In this document: piece by piece, positions 52,049-63,663 of the stretch | How the letters are laid out: every line of letters begins with the position of its first letter | Numbering within the stretch: position 1 is the stretch's first letter | Source: Tillus elongatus | Taxonomy: Eukaryota > Arthropoda > Insecta > Coleoptera > Cleridae | Reading direction: 5' to 3' | NCBI GenBank assembly: GCA_964006375.1 | Contig: OZ023270.1 | Coordinates: 54,514,036 to 54,578,035, forward strand | DNA: 64,000 nucleotides | Translations under genes and position numbers: made by a program | The notes under the pieces: generated by a model | What the model was told of the DNA's origin: nothing | The model's input: the letters and a program-made list of their open reading frames with translations, nothing else | The model's database searches: none

Positions 52049-52229
52049 AGTCTGATTCACGTAGCCCATTCGTTAGAACATTTTTGATTTCCCGAAATCG
52101 TATTATGAAATATGACAGCCGGCCAGAATCTACTGCTGCAAGTCAAAATGAAATATTTACAAAATGGGGGCACTTCCGGAAATCGGCGCCATCTTTGTAC
52201 GAAATTTGGTACGCGTGTTTGTATTATAA

Positions 52230-52620
52230 AGGGTGAACCATGTACCAAAATTTAGGTATCTAAGTTTAAAGACAAAAAAGTTATGGGCAGTTAAAGAAAA
52301 TATTTTGGAGTTTTCAACGTCAAAATTGTCAATATTTAGGCAAAGAACCTGAAACAAATAGTGATTATGAAAAGAAAATGTTGCAAGAAGAGTGTTCTGC
52401 GAACCCCTAAGTTTCAGCTTCAACCATCATTGTCCTTCATTTTACTTATTCTCGGAAACATTTAAAGTTTATTTTTGAAAATTTTTTCTACATTTTCAAA
52501 CAATAATTAATTTTTATAAAATATGGTACATTGTTTCTACTATGTAGGTTATACCGGTGACCAGATTGATGCCTACTTGCATTAGAGAGACATATTGGCT
52601 ATTAACCAGATTTTTACTCT
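52230..52620. repeat. Dispersed repeat fragments
   Basis: 52230-52450 matches the family at 33045-33340. 52440-52600 matches the internal block of the inverted-terminal elements (TGTTTCTACTATGTAGGTTA, TTGATGCCTACTTGC). It is non-coding. Confidence 0.6.
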
Positions 52621-53104
52621 TCATAGACTCACTGGGCAGTTCTCCCAATTTATAACATTCAACAGAATCAATTAATTGAACTGTAAATAAAATTTCGTTG
52701 CTATGCTAACATATTTTGACCCAATTTTTTTTTAAATGATGCTAGAAATTGAATCATAACTTCCACATAGCTGTGATAATTTACTCCCCCCCGAAACACA
52801 TTGTCAGGAAATGAATTTACGGTCCATGGCTTGACCACAAAGAAAATATTTGTATTCCTGTACCCATAAACTTCTGAAACGATAAACGAGATCTGGCTAT
52901 GAAATAATGATACTGCACGCGCTGAAGGCTTTCTAGATGGGTGGGGGGGTAACGAATGCAGCGTTGGATATCTGGAAATATCTACTATTCCAGTACGAAA
53001 ACACGTTTTAGTGGCTGTAGTAGTATGGTTTCTATAGAGGTTATAAACAAACATGTTTTTTTCTCGTCCCAATAACAATATGTGACGAGAAACACGAGCA
53101 ATGA

Positions 53105-54180
53105 ATCAATGTGAAATTTCTCGTAAAATTTCAAAAACTCCGACTGGGTGCTATAAGTTGTTGCAAGAGGCCTATGGTCAGAATTCTTTATCTCGTGCGC
53201 ATGTTTTTGAATGGTATAAACAGTTTTCTGAAGGCTGAGAGAGCACAGAAGATGACCAACGCCCAGGTCAACCTGTCTCTGTTTCAACTCCGCAGACAGT
53301 GACCAAAATCAAAGAAATTGCGCGCGGAGATCGTCGTATGAGCGTTCGGATGATTGCTGAGACTGTAAACGCGATAAAGAACCTGTCAGAAAAATTTTAC
53401 ATAAATTGAACATGAAGAAAGTCTGTGCAAAGTTGGTTCCAACAAATTTGACCCCTGACCAAAAGCTCGTCCGTCAACAGATCTGCTCTGATTTTCTTGA
53501 GGGGTTAGATGAAGAGCCTGAATTGATGGAAAACATCTTCACTTGCGATGAAACCTGGATATTCCAATATGATGTTGAAACTAAGCGGCAATCCATGCAC
53601 TGGAAAACTCCTGCATCGCCAAGAATGGAAAAAGCAAGGATGTCGAAATCAAAATTTAAAGCCATGCTAATCGTTTTTATTGACATCAACGGCATCGTGA
53701 TGACTGAATGGGTTCCAGAGGTTCAAACTGTAAACCAAACTTACTATTTGAAAGTTTTGGCAACGCTGCGAGAGCGAGTTCGTAAGAAACGGCCGGGGTA
53801 GAGAAAAAACAAGTTGGGGATCTTGCACCGAGACAACGCACCAGCCCATAACGCGCTCTCTGTAAAGAGTTATTTAGCCGCTAGAGGCACTCCAGTGCTC
53901 GAGTGCCTGATTTAGCGCCCTGTGACTTTTCCTGTTTCTGAAGATCAGGTCTGCCTTAAAAGGAACCCAGTTCAAGTCGATGGAAGAGGTGAAGCGAAAA
54001 TCGGCGGAGCTCCTAAATGCTCTTACAAAAGAAGACTTTGCTTTGACTAATGGAAAAACTAATAGAACGGTGTGTCGCGAGGGGAGGGGAGTACATTGAA
54101 GGGGAGCATTCGATTGTAGAATCATTCTCAAAATAAAACTCTTCTATAAGCAGTCTCGTTTTTAATAGCCAGACCTCGTA
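53105..54180 (+). pseudogene. Mariner transposase and right end
   Basis: A mariner-family transposase of the irritans-like style. The N-terminus (about 53115-53280) reads YKLLQEAYGQNSLSRAHVFE and QFSEG with a stop. The open part (53406-53801) holds KLNMKKVCAKLVP (preceding the catalytic core), TCDETWIFQYD (first catalytic Asp) and KSKFKAMLIVFIDINGIVM. After a stop at 53799 come HRDNAPAHNALSV (second Asp), PDLAPCDF (third) and CVARGGEYIEG. Frameshifts between them make it inactive. The element ends with GAGACTGC-complement tip GCAGTCTCG...CCAGACCTCGTA at 54180. The left inverted end was not found, so it is 5'-truncated or diverged. Confidence 0.88.
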
Positions 54181-54779
54181 TTACTCGATTTTTAATAGTA
54201 AAGTGTCAGTTTCTCCAATGAACCCACTATTTCTCTCATATTTTCTGAAGCAACCTTACTCACCAATAATCCAGACTTCAGGTTGTGAACAGCTACCTAT
54301 GCACCAAATTTCATGTCGATTGCTTAATCACAAAACCATTTAATATTTCACCTCTACATGATCAATCCCTACTTGAATTTTATGGAAAATATAAAGTTGA
54401 CCTTTAAAGTCATGGCCAAGATCAAATCCAAGGTCACCATCATATAGCCAGGAAAAAATCCTTGTCAGGAACTTTTTTTTCCACGACTTGAACTCTCGGC
54501 TTTAGTCTGCTATTCTGTTACTTTTGTAACACCACACAAGTGATAAATTCAAGCCATCACCACAGCTAATTTCATGGTGAAATGTGAATGTCTCGATGAA
54601 AAAATAAGAGGAGGAGCTAAACTCTATGTACAATAATAATATAATGTAATATTCTTCCAAAACTAAATTCATATTCACTGCCTCACATTCAATGCCTACT
54701 TCAATTTCAACACAGAATATTAGATTAGTAATGAAATTGAGCGTTTTCTAATACACAAACCCTGAAACGTTATTTGTTT

Positions 54780-55690
54780 ATTTCTTTATGTATTTATTCA
54801 TTCATAAACTTTACAAGGCAGACACAGCTACATAAGTTTCGTCCGTATAGGTAGTAAAAGATAAAAAACCAGACAAAAAACTAGACAGATAAGCAGGTGA
54901 ATGTAAAAACCTATGCCTAACCTCTTAACACTAATAGAATCGTGAGCAATATCAATACTAAAACATACATAAAACATCATATCCTACACAGTACACTTTA
55001 ATAAATACAGAATCACACAAAGACAAGCTGACTCCCTCAGCTAAATACTTATAAATAATTTCACAACTAAAAATCCAAGAATTTTCATGGCCAAAGTGTA
55101 GGAAAAAGTTCCTGGAGTGAATAAAAACTGTAATTGAGCAATAATGCCTTTAGTTTTTTCTGAAATGCTGGGCTTGTGGAGGTATCTCTAACGGTATGTA
55201 GGATATAATTAATATCCTAATTGAAAGTACGTAACTGCTATTTGCTATATGGGTCCGAGTGTGTGGAGGCAAGCGAATAAATGACATTAATCTTAAGTTA
55301 TGGTCTTGGGTAACATCGGCTGTCGTTGTATACTGACTGATATTATCCTTGACAAATATGGCACAATCGAGGATGTAAATGGAAACTGTCGTGGGCAGCC
55401 CCAAATTTGTAAACAAATCCCTACACGAGTGACCATTCCTTTTAAACATGATAGTTTGAATGATTCTTTTCTGTATAATTAGAATTTCATTCATTCTTTT
55501 GTTACTGCCCCATGAAACTACCCCATAAGAAAGCATGGAGGCAACCTGTGAATGGTAGTATGACAATAAAATATGTCTGTTGACATGGTATCTGAATTTC
55601 CATAAAACAAAACAACTTGTATTCACTTTCTTAAGTAGAATATCAACAAAAATCACAAATAGCACCAATGTGTGTAATTCCTGCATGTGA
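54780..55690 (-). pseudogene. LINE 3' fragment (RT C-terminal region and UTR)
   Basis: A minus-strand open stretch (55686-55150, 178 codons) carries SYYHSQVASMLSYGVVSWGS, IIQKRIIQTIMF and SCRDLFTNLGLPT. This is the segment that follows the RT core in CR1/Jockey-type LINEs. The part below 55150 to about 54780 would be 3' UTR. The RT catalytic core is absent, so it is 5'-truncated. No clear poly-A or short terminal repeat marks the 3' end. Confidence 0.75.
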
Positions 55691-56059
55691 ATTTCTCGTC
55701 AGCAGATTCACTTATAGAACTCAATTTTTATACATATTAGTTAATGTATATAATACATTAGGTGCTTCTGATTGTAATTATTTGTGTACAATAAAAAAAC
55801 ACACTTAAGCGAATAATAAATAAAATTGTCTACAAAATAATTAAATAATTCTGTAGACAGGTTAAATAAACTTTAAGATAACTAACCTGTTGCATATCAG
55901 CCCTTTTTCTAAAACTTCGATCATGTTTAGCTGTTGACAAAATATCACAAACACTGTTTAGTCTACCCACTAACACTAATAAAGTTGTAAAGAATAATTT
56001 TCACTTGTATATTAAAATTCCCAAACAACACAGATAATATGTAAAATGAAATTGAAAAA

Positions 56060-56914
<855 letters not shown>

Positions 56915-57064
56915 ACGATAATAATGCATGTCAACTAATAAAACTGTTAGAGCGTGTAATTGACCTGCGCAATGATATCAAATGTTCCATTGTTAGGGTA
57001 ACAACACAACCACTAAGACATACTAGATTTCATATATAAACCAGTTTTTATCATTGTTAATAAA

Positions 57065-57339
57065 AAACTGTCTCATATTAAAAATAAATGCTTCAAATTT
57101 GAATGGCTCAATTTTCTGTGAACCTAAAAAGCTGAATTTTGGAACGTCTTTCCCAAGGCAATATGTCCACCAAATTTCATCAAAATAACTTTGCAATTTT
57201 CGGAGATAAAAATTTTTTTTGAAAGAAAGCTAACAATTTTCCCGGAAAACCTTGTCCGATTTTCCATCCAAGCTATTAATAAAAGAAAAGCACTTGCCGA
57301 GTGTCATCAAAATCGGTTAATTGCTTTTTGAGTTATTGG

Positions 57340-57419
<80 letters not shown>

Positions 57420-57545
57420 AAACTGACCCCGGATGTGGGTTTAGGGGTCCTAGTTCGCGCTCATTTGAAAAAAATTGCAAAGTCTCACCATCGATACCTC
57501 TCTATTAGTGAATTTTTTTTTAAAATAAAAATTCACCAAAAGTAT
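57065..57545 (+). repeat. Composite (TA)n element, 5'-truncated
   Basis: It starts inside the left block (TTGAATGGCTCAATTTTCTG). It has (TA)n at about 57340-57418, the right block GACCCCGGATGTGGG, and ends in TTAGTGAATTTTTTT...AAAATTCAC near 57536. Confidence 0.8.
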
Positions 57546-57559
57546 ACTACATACCAACA

Positions 57560-57990
57560 CTTTTAGGACCTATACTTACGTCAAAAGGAAAAAAAGTTAT
57601 AGGCATTTAGATAAAAAAACGTGGGGCGCCAGTGATGACCAGCGAAAGGCACAAAACCAGAATATTTTGTTTGGATAACAAAATCTCTTGTACATTACAG
57701 ACAAAAATTTCGTTTTTTAGCACAAAAGAGTAAATAATACCAGAACAATTACTTTGAAAATGTTATATTTTTTCTTTTTAAAACTCATTGATTGTTGTTG
57801 TCCTTACTTGGTGAAACTTGTCCATACTACATACAGACTTGGAGACTACGTCAAAGTCGTGATTTGAAACAAATTGGCAACTTTTAGGCAAACAACCTAA
57901 ACCGAATATGGGTTATGTAGAGAAAATGTTGCAAGAAGTGTTTTACAAAACCTAAAGTTTCAATTCATTGATTGTTGTTGCCCTTACTTG
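57560..57990. repeat. Dispersed repeat with an internal direct duplication
   Basis: TTGATTGTTGTTGYCCTTACTTGGTGARACTKGTCCATAC occurs twice (57787-57828 and 57966-58007), in direct orientation. Between them is the TTTAGGCAAACAACCTAAAC block shared with 33045-33340. Confidence 0.55.
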
Positions 57991-57994
57991 GTGA

Positions 57995-58175
57995 GACTGG
58001 TCCATACTACATACAGGCTTGGAGACTACTTCTCCGGCGTCACTGATGGGTTTCGTTTTTGTAGGTGAAGGATGTAGACAGCGCGTAAGTTAACTGGAGC
58101 AAGTGGCCCTTCTGAATTCTAGATGTTCTTAAATGGTTCTGTAACTAGTTTCTCGCTGCTTGACAGCATGCTCAG
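57995..58175. repeat. Inverted repeat partner of 61028-61185
   Basis: GGCTTGGAGACTACTTCT, GTGAAGGATGTAGACAGCGCG, GAATTCTAGATGTTCTT and CGCTGCTTGACA reappear inverted at 61028-61185. The pair brackets a Penelope-like element, a composite element and a hAT derivative. Confidence 0.7.
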
Positions 58176-58548
58176 ACAGATAAAAATTGAATCAACACGA
58201 AATCATGACAACTATCAATAAAGATCTGTTGCTATGTTATGATGTTTTGATCAAAAAATTCTTCAAAATTGAAAATAAAATATGAAACACAAATGACGGA
58301 TGAGGCTTTTAAAACGTCTACATGATGTATGTCAATATTTAACATAAAAATAGAACTAAACTATAACAGTAATAAAGCAGACTCCATACAATGAAAATAT
58401 AGACATACATCAACTCATTATCTTATTACAACTTTTTTGAAAAAATAGTTAGATTTATTTAATTATGAAGAAGAATATCCAAGAAAGGGGAATTCATGAA
58501 ATCAGTTTGCTCATTTAAAATAAGGTAGCTATTGTCGTGTGTTAGCTT

Positions 58549-58836
58549 TTAGACTTCTAAAGCTTCAGAAAAGTCTAGTTTATGCTTGTCATTACAAAAA
58601 TGTTGTGGTTGTATGCACTTATTTACTGTAGGTCTATGTTCAGTATCAATAATATGTTTTGCAAATGTAGATTTGTCAACATGGTTATTTCTAAATGCAG
58701 AAATATGTTCTTTGTATCGGGTATTGAAATTTCTAGAAGTTTGACCTATGTAGATTGCATTACAATGTGTACAAGCTAATTTATAAACTCCAGCTTTTGT
58801 CAAGAAACAAGATTTTTCTTTCACATTAAATAACAA
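58549..58836 (-). pseudogene. Penelope GIY-YIG endonuclease domain
   Basis: About 95 open codons with the family's signature: GVYKLACTHCNAIYIGQTSR, where VYK and YIG form the GIY-YIG core and a Cys pair (CTHC) precedes it. FNTRYKEHISAFRN and the downstream FAKHIIDTEHRP follow; the H/E region is expected near the active site. This domain nicks target DNA in Penelope-like elements. It follows the RT on the same strand, in the usual order RT then nuclease. This domain itself looks intact, but the upstream RT is broken. Confidence 0.9.
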
Positions 58837-59545
58837 ATCACGCGTCGTATAGTAATATTTAAAAGCTACCTTTGTATTTGTACGGGTATTTAAAATTTGT
58901 GCAATGTTTTCTGAAATGGTTCCAAAATAAGTTATCGAAACATACCTGTTGTCTTTTTCCTCTCTAATATTTGGATAAATTTAATTAATCGCTAATTTGT
59001 ATTCTTTTCTGTCAATCATTTTATCTATTATTTTGACAGAGTAGCCATAATTAAATGCGATTTGCTTAATTATCGGAATTTGTTTTCCAAAATTGTTTTG
59101 GGACATATATTGGAAATGCACGACGTATCATAGAATCATAGAAATAATAGGCTGACAGCTTTTGTGAAAAAGTGTGACATGAATCATATGGTATGGTTGT
59201 GTCAGTGTAAGTTGGTTTCCGATATATTGAAAAGTCAAATTAATTAGTTTCTAACTTTCTAATCGTTAAGTCTAAAAAAATTTATGCAACTATTAGCTTC
59301 TTCTTCTAAAGTAAACTTAATATTTGTGTGAAGGTTATTAATAAAATTTGAAAATTCATTTAATTCTGTATGGCTACTTTAAAAACATGCTAAAATATCA
59401 TCTTTCTATCTGTACCAAAAGACAATATTATGCGAAAGTTCTGATGTTAAAATTTGGTTTTCTAAGTGTTCCATAAATATGTTGACTAATAAAGGAGGCA
59501 ACAGACTAATCATAGGTGGGCCTTCATTTTGCATATAATATTGCA
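58837..59545 (-). pseudogene. Penelope reverse transcriptase remnant
   Basis: Read leftward from 59545: NEGPPMISLLPPLLVNIFME, the counterpart of the RT motif usually written GLPMGSPLSPLLADIFME, then NQILT and NIVFWYR*KDDILACF. There the YVDD catalytic box is broken by a stop, near 59410. Further on are KFTLEEEANSC and a region leading into the GIY-YIG domain (NTRTNTKVAFKYYYTTRDLL). Several frameshifts are present. The RT N-terminus is missing at the junction with the inverted terminal segment. Confidence 0.75.
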
Positions 59546-59883
59546 CGACAAAAGCTACTGTGTTTTAAATGAGCAAACTGATTTAATGAATTCCACTTTC
59601 TTGGATATTCTTCTTCATAATGAAATAAATCAAACAAAATAAATCTAACTATTTTTTCAAAAAAGTTGTACTAAGATAATGAGTTGATGTAGGTCGATAT
59701 TTTCATTGTATAGAGTCTGCTTTATTACTGTTATTGTTTAGTTATTTTATTGTTGCAGCTGTTATTATAGTTGTTACTGTTATAGTTTAGTTCTATTTTT
59801 ATGTTAAATATTGACATACATGACGTAGAAGTTCTGAAAGCCTCATCAGTCATTTGTGTTTCATTTTATTATTTATATATGCA

Positions 59884-59911
59884 GTTTCGAACCGTCCTGG
59901 TTCATCATCAG
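59884..59911 (-). ncRNA. Hammerhead-ribozyme-like core
   Basis: The minus strand reads CTGATGA, a perfect 5-bp stem GAACC/GGTTC closed by AGGAC, then GAAAC. This is the order and spacing of a hammerhead core (box CUGANGA, stem II, box GAAA). Hammerhead motifs are known from the terminal repeats of Penelope-like elements. A convincing stem III and cleavage triplet were not found, so activity is doubtful. Confidence 0.55.
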
Positions 59912-60009
59912 CACATCATGCAGTCCACGCAAACCAATAAGAAATCACAAACGTACAGCAAACAAATAAAGTGTATATTTAAAAGTGATTACAGTGTAGT
60001 GCAATATTC

Positions 60010-60011
<2 letters not shown>

Positions 60012-60100
<89 letters not shown>

Positions 60101-60215
60101 AAACTGACCCTGGATATGGGTTCTAGGGGTACTAGTTCGCGCTCATTTGAAAAATTTTTGCAAAGTCTCTCTATCGATACCTCTCTATTAGTGAATTTTT
60201 TAAATTAAAAATTTA
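60012..60215 (+). repeat. Composite element, right half
   Basis: (TA)n at 60012-60099, the right block CTGACCCTGGATATGGGTTC and the hairpin TTAGTGAATTTTTTAAATTAAAAATTTACT (60187-60216). It joins the hAT derivative at the same base as in the copy at 22312-23998. Confidence 0.8.
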
Positions 60216-60220
60216 CTAAA

Positions 60221-61028
60221 AATGAAGGGCTCGCCTCTTTTTTCCCCGAAAATGTATTATTAAAAAAACATACTTACTAAACTAACTAACTTAATAATTA
60301 TTAACTACTTACCAAGTTTACCTTCTAGTTAGTTATAGGTTATAGTAGTTAAAAAGTCATTTCCTTTGATAATTACTAACACAAAACACAAATCACAATT
60401 GTGTCAATACTCAGCATTCACTTTAGTTTATAAGTTATAACATAACAGACCTATACTCATTCCTTAAACGAAAAATCCATACGTCTATTTTTGATAGCCA
60501 CAAACTGTTCTAAAACTCTTTCATCAAAGTTCGGTATTTCAAATACAAAGTCCCTGTTTATTGCTAATATTGCTAGCGCATTAAGTCGATCATTCGACAT
60601 AGAATTTCTAAGGAAGGTCTTTACTCGTTTTACACACGCTCTGCGAAAAGTCCACTGCAAACTGCAAATGTGGAATTTTACAGCGCACAACCAGATTGCT
60701 TATTCAGTCGTTTTCGACGAAGATCGGTACTCATTTCGCATTGAAGTATCGCATTTTCTCAGAGCGCCGTAAAATACACACCGCCGCGCGACTGATGTAT
60801 ATGGATATGGATGTATATAACGTCTGCAACTATTAACACTATACTTATTCTGATTCTGTATTAATGGCTGCCGACTCTGCAATCCTCGATATACTAATTT
60901 TGTTTGTTGAATGCAGGAGGTAAAAAGTAAATAAAAATTTATTTAAATATAGCATAGCAAAAATATTATTTTTTCCACGGCAGGCGGCAGTGCGCGCGCA
61001 CGGGCGCACTTATTGAGGAGCCGCCCCT
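60221..61028 (-). mobile_element. hAT deletion derivative with transposase tail
   Basis: A second copy of the hAT unit seen at 23226-23998, ending in the terminus GAGGAGCCGCCCCTG (61014-61028). It keeps a transposase C-terminus at 60690-60440, joined directly to the 5' terminal region. Most of the transposase is therefore deleted. The left hAT terminus is not present because the composite half-element takes its place. Confidence 0.7.
60457..60690 (-). pseudogene. hAT transposase dimerisation domain fragment
   Basis: About 77 open codons. The part after residue 20 reads VKTFLRNSMSNDRLNALAIL, INRDFVFEIPNFDERVLEQF and KNRRMDFSFKE. This is the C-terminal dimerisation region of ZMYM1-like hAT transposases. 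The first 20 residues come from the element's 5' region joined by an internal deletion, so they are not part of the original protein. It cannot act as a transposase; whether it is expressed is unknown. Confidence 0.75.
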
Positions 61029-61185
61029 GTGTCAAGAGCAGCGAAACCGGTTAGAGAAACATTGAAGAACATCTAGAATTCAGAAGGTTCTCTTGTTCCA
61101 GTTAGCTTATGTGCTGGCTACGTCCTTCACTTACAGAAACCAAACCCAACAATGAAGCCAAAGAAGTAGTCTCCAAGCCTTAAGT
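61028..61185. repeat. Inverted repeat partner of 57995-58175
   Basis: It carries TGTCAAGAGCAGCGAAACC, ACATCTAGAATTC and AAGTAGTCTCCAAGCC, each inverted relative to 57995-58175. It is followed by the CATTGTCCTTCATTTTAC repeat (61180-61290). Confidence 0.7.
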
Positions 61186-61328
61186 TTCAGCTTCAACCGT
61201 CATTGTCCTTCATTTTACTCAAATATTTGCATATAATTGATTTGAAATAGACCTTTTCTCTGATACTTTAGCAGTAGTTTTAGTTACAGTGGCTATATAA
61301 AGATAGTTGGCCATGTGTTCTTGGCGGT

Positions 61329-61332
61329 TATG

Positions 61333-61381
<49 letters not shown>
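61329..61381. repeat. Poly-T run (about 53 nt)
   Basis: A pure T tract followed by GGTGCAGACCCTTATGGG. It could be the poly-A tail of a minus-strand retroposon lying to the right (61382-61830), but no recognisable LINE or gene sequence was identified there. Confidence 0.7.
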
Positions 61382-61382
<1 letters not shown>

Positions 61383-61944
61383 GTGCAGACCCTTATGGGA
61401 GAAATAGGGAAATCCAAACATTTATGTATTAATCGATCCATAAAGGGAAAAAATTGGACAGGGGTCACAAGTAATAAGGATGAAGAAATGACTTATGTGT
61501 TACTTCATTGTCGGAGTGTCTTTTTTAATTAGTAAATGTAAATTAAAATATCATTCTCGATTCCCGCAAAATTTCAAATCGACTGTAATGTCAATTGTCA
61601 TATTAGTTTGAGAGTTTACATTATCTTCAAAGTAATTATTAAAAGGAATCCTGACAGAATTCTTGCAAATTGTGCGGAGAAATGTATGCAATTGTGAATA
61701 TTTCACAGAATATTGGCGATATGAACATTGTTTAAAAATTTGTTGTGGTCGTTTTTGAGCATAGAATCATTTATCAGCGCTTTGATTGCCCTGTTTCTCC
61801 TATAAGGCTCTGAACAAATAAAAGTGAAATATGGGGATGCTGATCCACGTGATCGTTGACCCATCAACACTCTGACGAATGTATGACCCCACTGTCCCTA
61901 TACAATGTAGTTTTAGTTATAGAGTTTGTGGTTTAATAGACTAT

Positions 61945-62085
61945 AATTGTTGGCGAATTCTCTTAGAAAATATTCTCAAATGGGGAGACCTCGACTTTTG
62001 TATTTTTTTTAAATGTCTTCAAATGAGTGTGAACTAGGCCCCCTAACACCCATATCTTCGGTTAGTTTCAGTTTTTATCTGTCAT
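61945..62085 (-). repeat. Composite element right block, reverse orientation
   Basis: GCGAATTCTCTTAGAAAATATTC is a diverged terminal hairpin. The inverted right block follows (GAGTGTGAACTAGGCCCCC, CATATCTTCGGTTAGTTTC). No TA tract remains. Confidence 0.65.
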
Positions 62086-62470
62086 TACTTATAGGTGTGT
62101 TCTTGTTGTAATTAGTATACCGACAAGCTCTAATTAGAGCGAAACCAGTCTGTGGTTCTAATTATAGTGAGAATACATCTAGCCTTACATATGATGTGCC
62201 TATATTAGGGGAGAAATAGGCCAGGGCTGACAATTTACAAAATTGTTAGTTGGTTGTACACAGTCTCTATATTATAACATTTTGCGTTATTTGGAGCTGT
62301 CGTGACAGCATACTACCTGGTTCCGCACCGAGATGGCGACCCTGTCGTACATCTCATAATGTTCTGGGAGGCTGGCTACCATAGCCGTATTACTTTATAG
62401 GTGTGTTCTTGCTGTAATTAGTATACCGTACTGACGAGCTCTAGGCTCAGGCAAAACAGAAACTGACCCT
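62085..62470 (+). repeat. Tandem dimer with hammerhead-like segments (retrozyme-like)
   Basis: ATTACTTATAGGTGTGTTCTTG and GTAATTAGTATACCG occur at about 62085-62122 and again at about 62389-62428, giving a repeat period of about 304 bp. After each come hammerhead-like boxes. Copy 1 has a weak first box, then GCTCTAATTAGAGC and GAAACC. Copy 2 has a good CTGACGA then GCTCTAGGCTCAGGC and AAAAC. Tandem units of about 300 bp with a hammerhead at the repeat boundary are the layout of animal retrozymes. A related single copy lies at 45585-45840. Confidence 0.5.
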
Positions 62471-62633
62471 GTATCCTATATTTCTTTAAGGAACAATTAA
62501 TAACAACTAAACAGATAAACATTATGAATGACATTATTGATGCTAAACAATACCAGCTTTCAGGCAATCTACCATCATCATGTTAAAACCAATGATGAAG
62601 ACAAGTTTGTTTCTACCACACAAGAAAATAATA

Positions 62634-62908
62634 GGTCTGGATGCAGCAAGCTTGTTATGGTAGCGAATTTTCATAAAAATATTTCACACCAAAATAAACC
62701 GTTAACAAATTTTTTTTTTCAAAACAAATTGTATCTTCGAAAATCATGAGGTTGATTTGATTAAATTTGGTACACAAGTTGCCTTTATAAGACTTCGTTA
62801 AATACCGAAATTGAAGTTCCTAGGTTAATAGAAAATTAGGTAATTACAATATAAAAAAATAATTATGAAAATGTGTTACCATAACGCACTTCCTGCGTGT
62901 GGACTTTT
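62634..62908. mobile_element. MITE-like element with GCAGCAAG ends
   Basis: The left end TCTGGATGCAGCAAGCTTGT (62636-62655) and the right end CATAACGCACTTCCTGCGTG are inverted, with TGGTAGCGAATTTTCAT inside the left end. About 270 bp and non-coding. Confidence 0.75.
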
Positions 62909-63663
62909 AATACAGCTTACATATGATTTATATGTTTATCGATTTATTAAGTAAAGAGGTTTTTTTAAAATTTATTTTGTGAAATGAAAACATAGTAGAT
63001 ACCTAAATTACAAGCTATATATTTTAATTTGCTGCCAAAACATCACAGAAAGGGGTTTGTTTCAAAAGAATTTTCTGCAAATATTTGAGTCAAATGAAAA
63101 ACAATGGACGCTGAAACAGAAATTTGAGATCTTGCAAAACAAACTAAAATAAGTTTTTTTAAATGACAACCATATTTTTTTGCTGTTTCTCCATAGACCT
63201 GCTTACTACTTAAATGATGATGAAAAAAAGTGGTACCTGTCATAACAATTTCTTCGAAAAAAATTTCATTATTTACTAAAAAAATGGAAACATAAATTTA
63301 ATAAGAAATATTTTTCATCATTTTTATTTAGAACGAGTTTTCTTTAGAATAATAAGGTTTTCCTTCACTTTTCTAAAGTAATGAACACTTGATTTTGTGA
63401 TTTTTGATACGTTGTCATGTAACTATTTGACAAATGGAACACAAAGTTAAGTCAAAATTAACAACACTCGTGATGATTGATTATTTGCTGTTATCAGTAT
63501 TTAGTTATCAGACTTTTATCGCAGCATGGATTTGGAATCCAGTGAATAAAGACAATAATACTTAATAAAACTTAATTTCAATTATTACCTGCCGTTTAAA
63601 TGAATTAATAGTCTTAGTGGTGTAAGCATAAAAGTGTTAAAAGTAATCAATCCTAATTCGAAT

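Larger units (their letters stand above)
58262..59945 (-). mobile_element. Penelope-like element with inverted terminal segments
   Basis: Coding remnants of RT and a GIY-YIG nuclease on the minus strand lie between inverted segments of about 280-300 bp (58262-58540 and 59543-59850). Penelope-like elements often have such terminal repeats in direct or inverted order. A hammerhead-like core lies at 59884-59911. The RT is truncated by the right inverted segment, so much of the element's 5' part is missing. Confidence 0.8.

Noticed and set aside
54470..54540. tRNA-derived SINE on the minus strand (GAGTTCAAGTC)
   Set aside because: Only a B-box-like word is present; no A box or second copy in the window supports it.
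59825..59860. Another hammerhead box (CTGATGAG on the minus strand near 59852)
   Set aside because: No GAAA box follows at a workable distance, so it is treated as chance within the terminal repeat.
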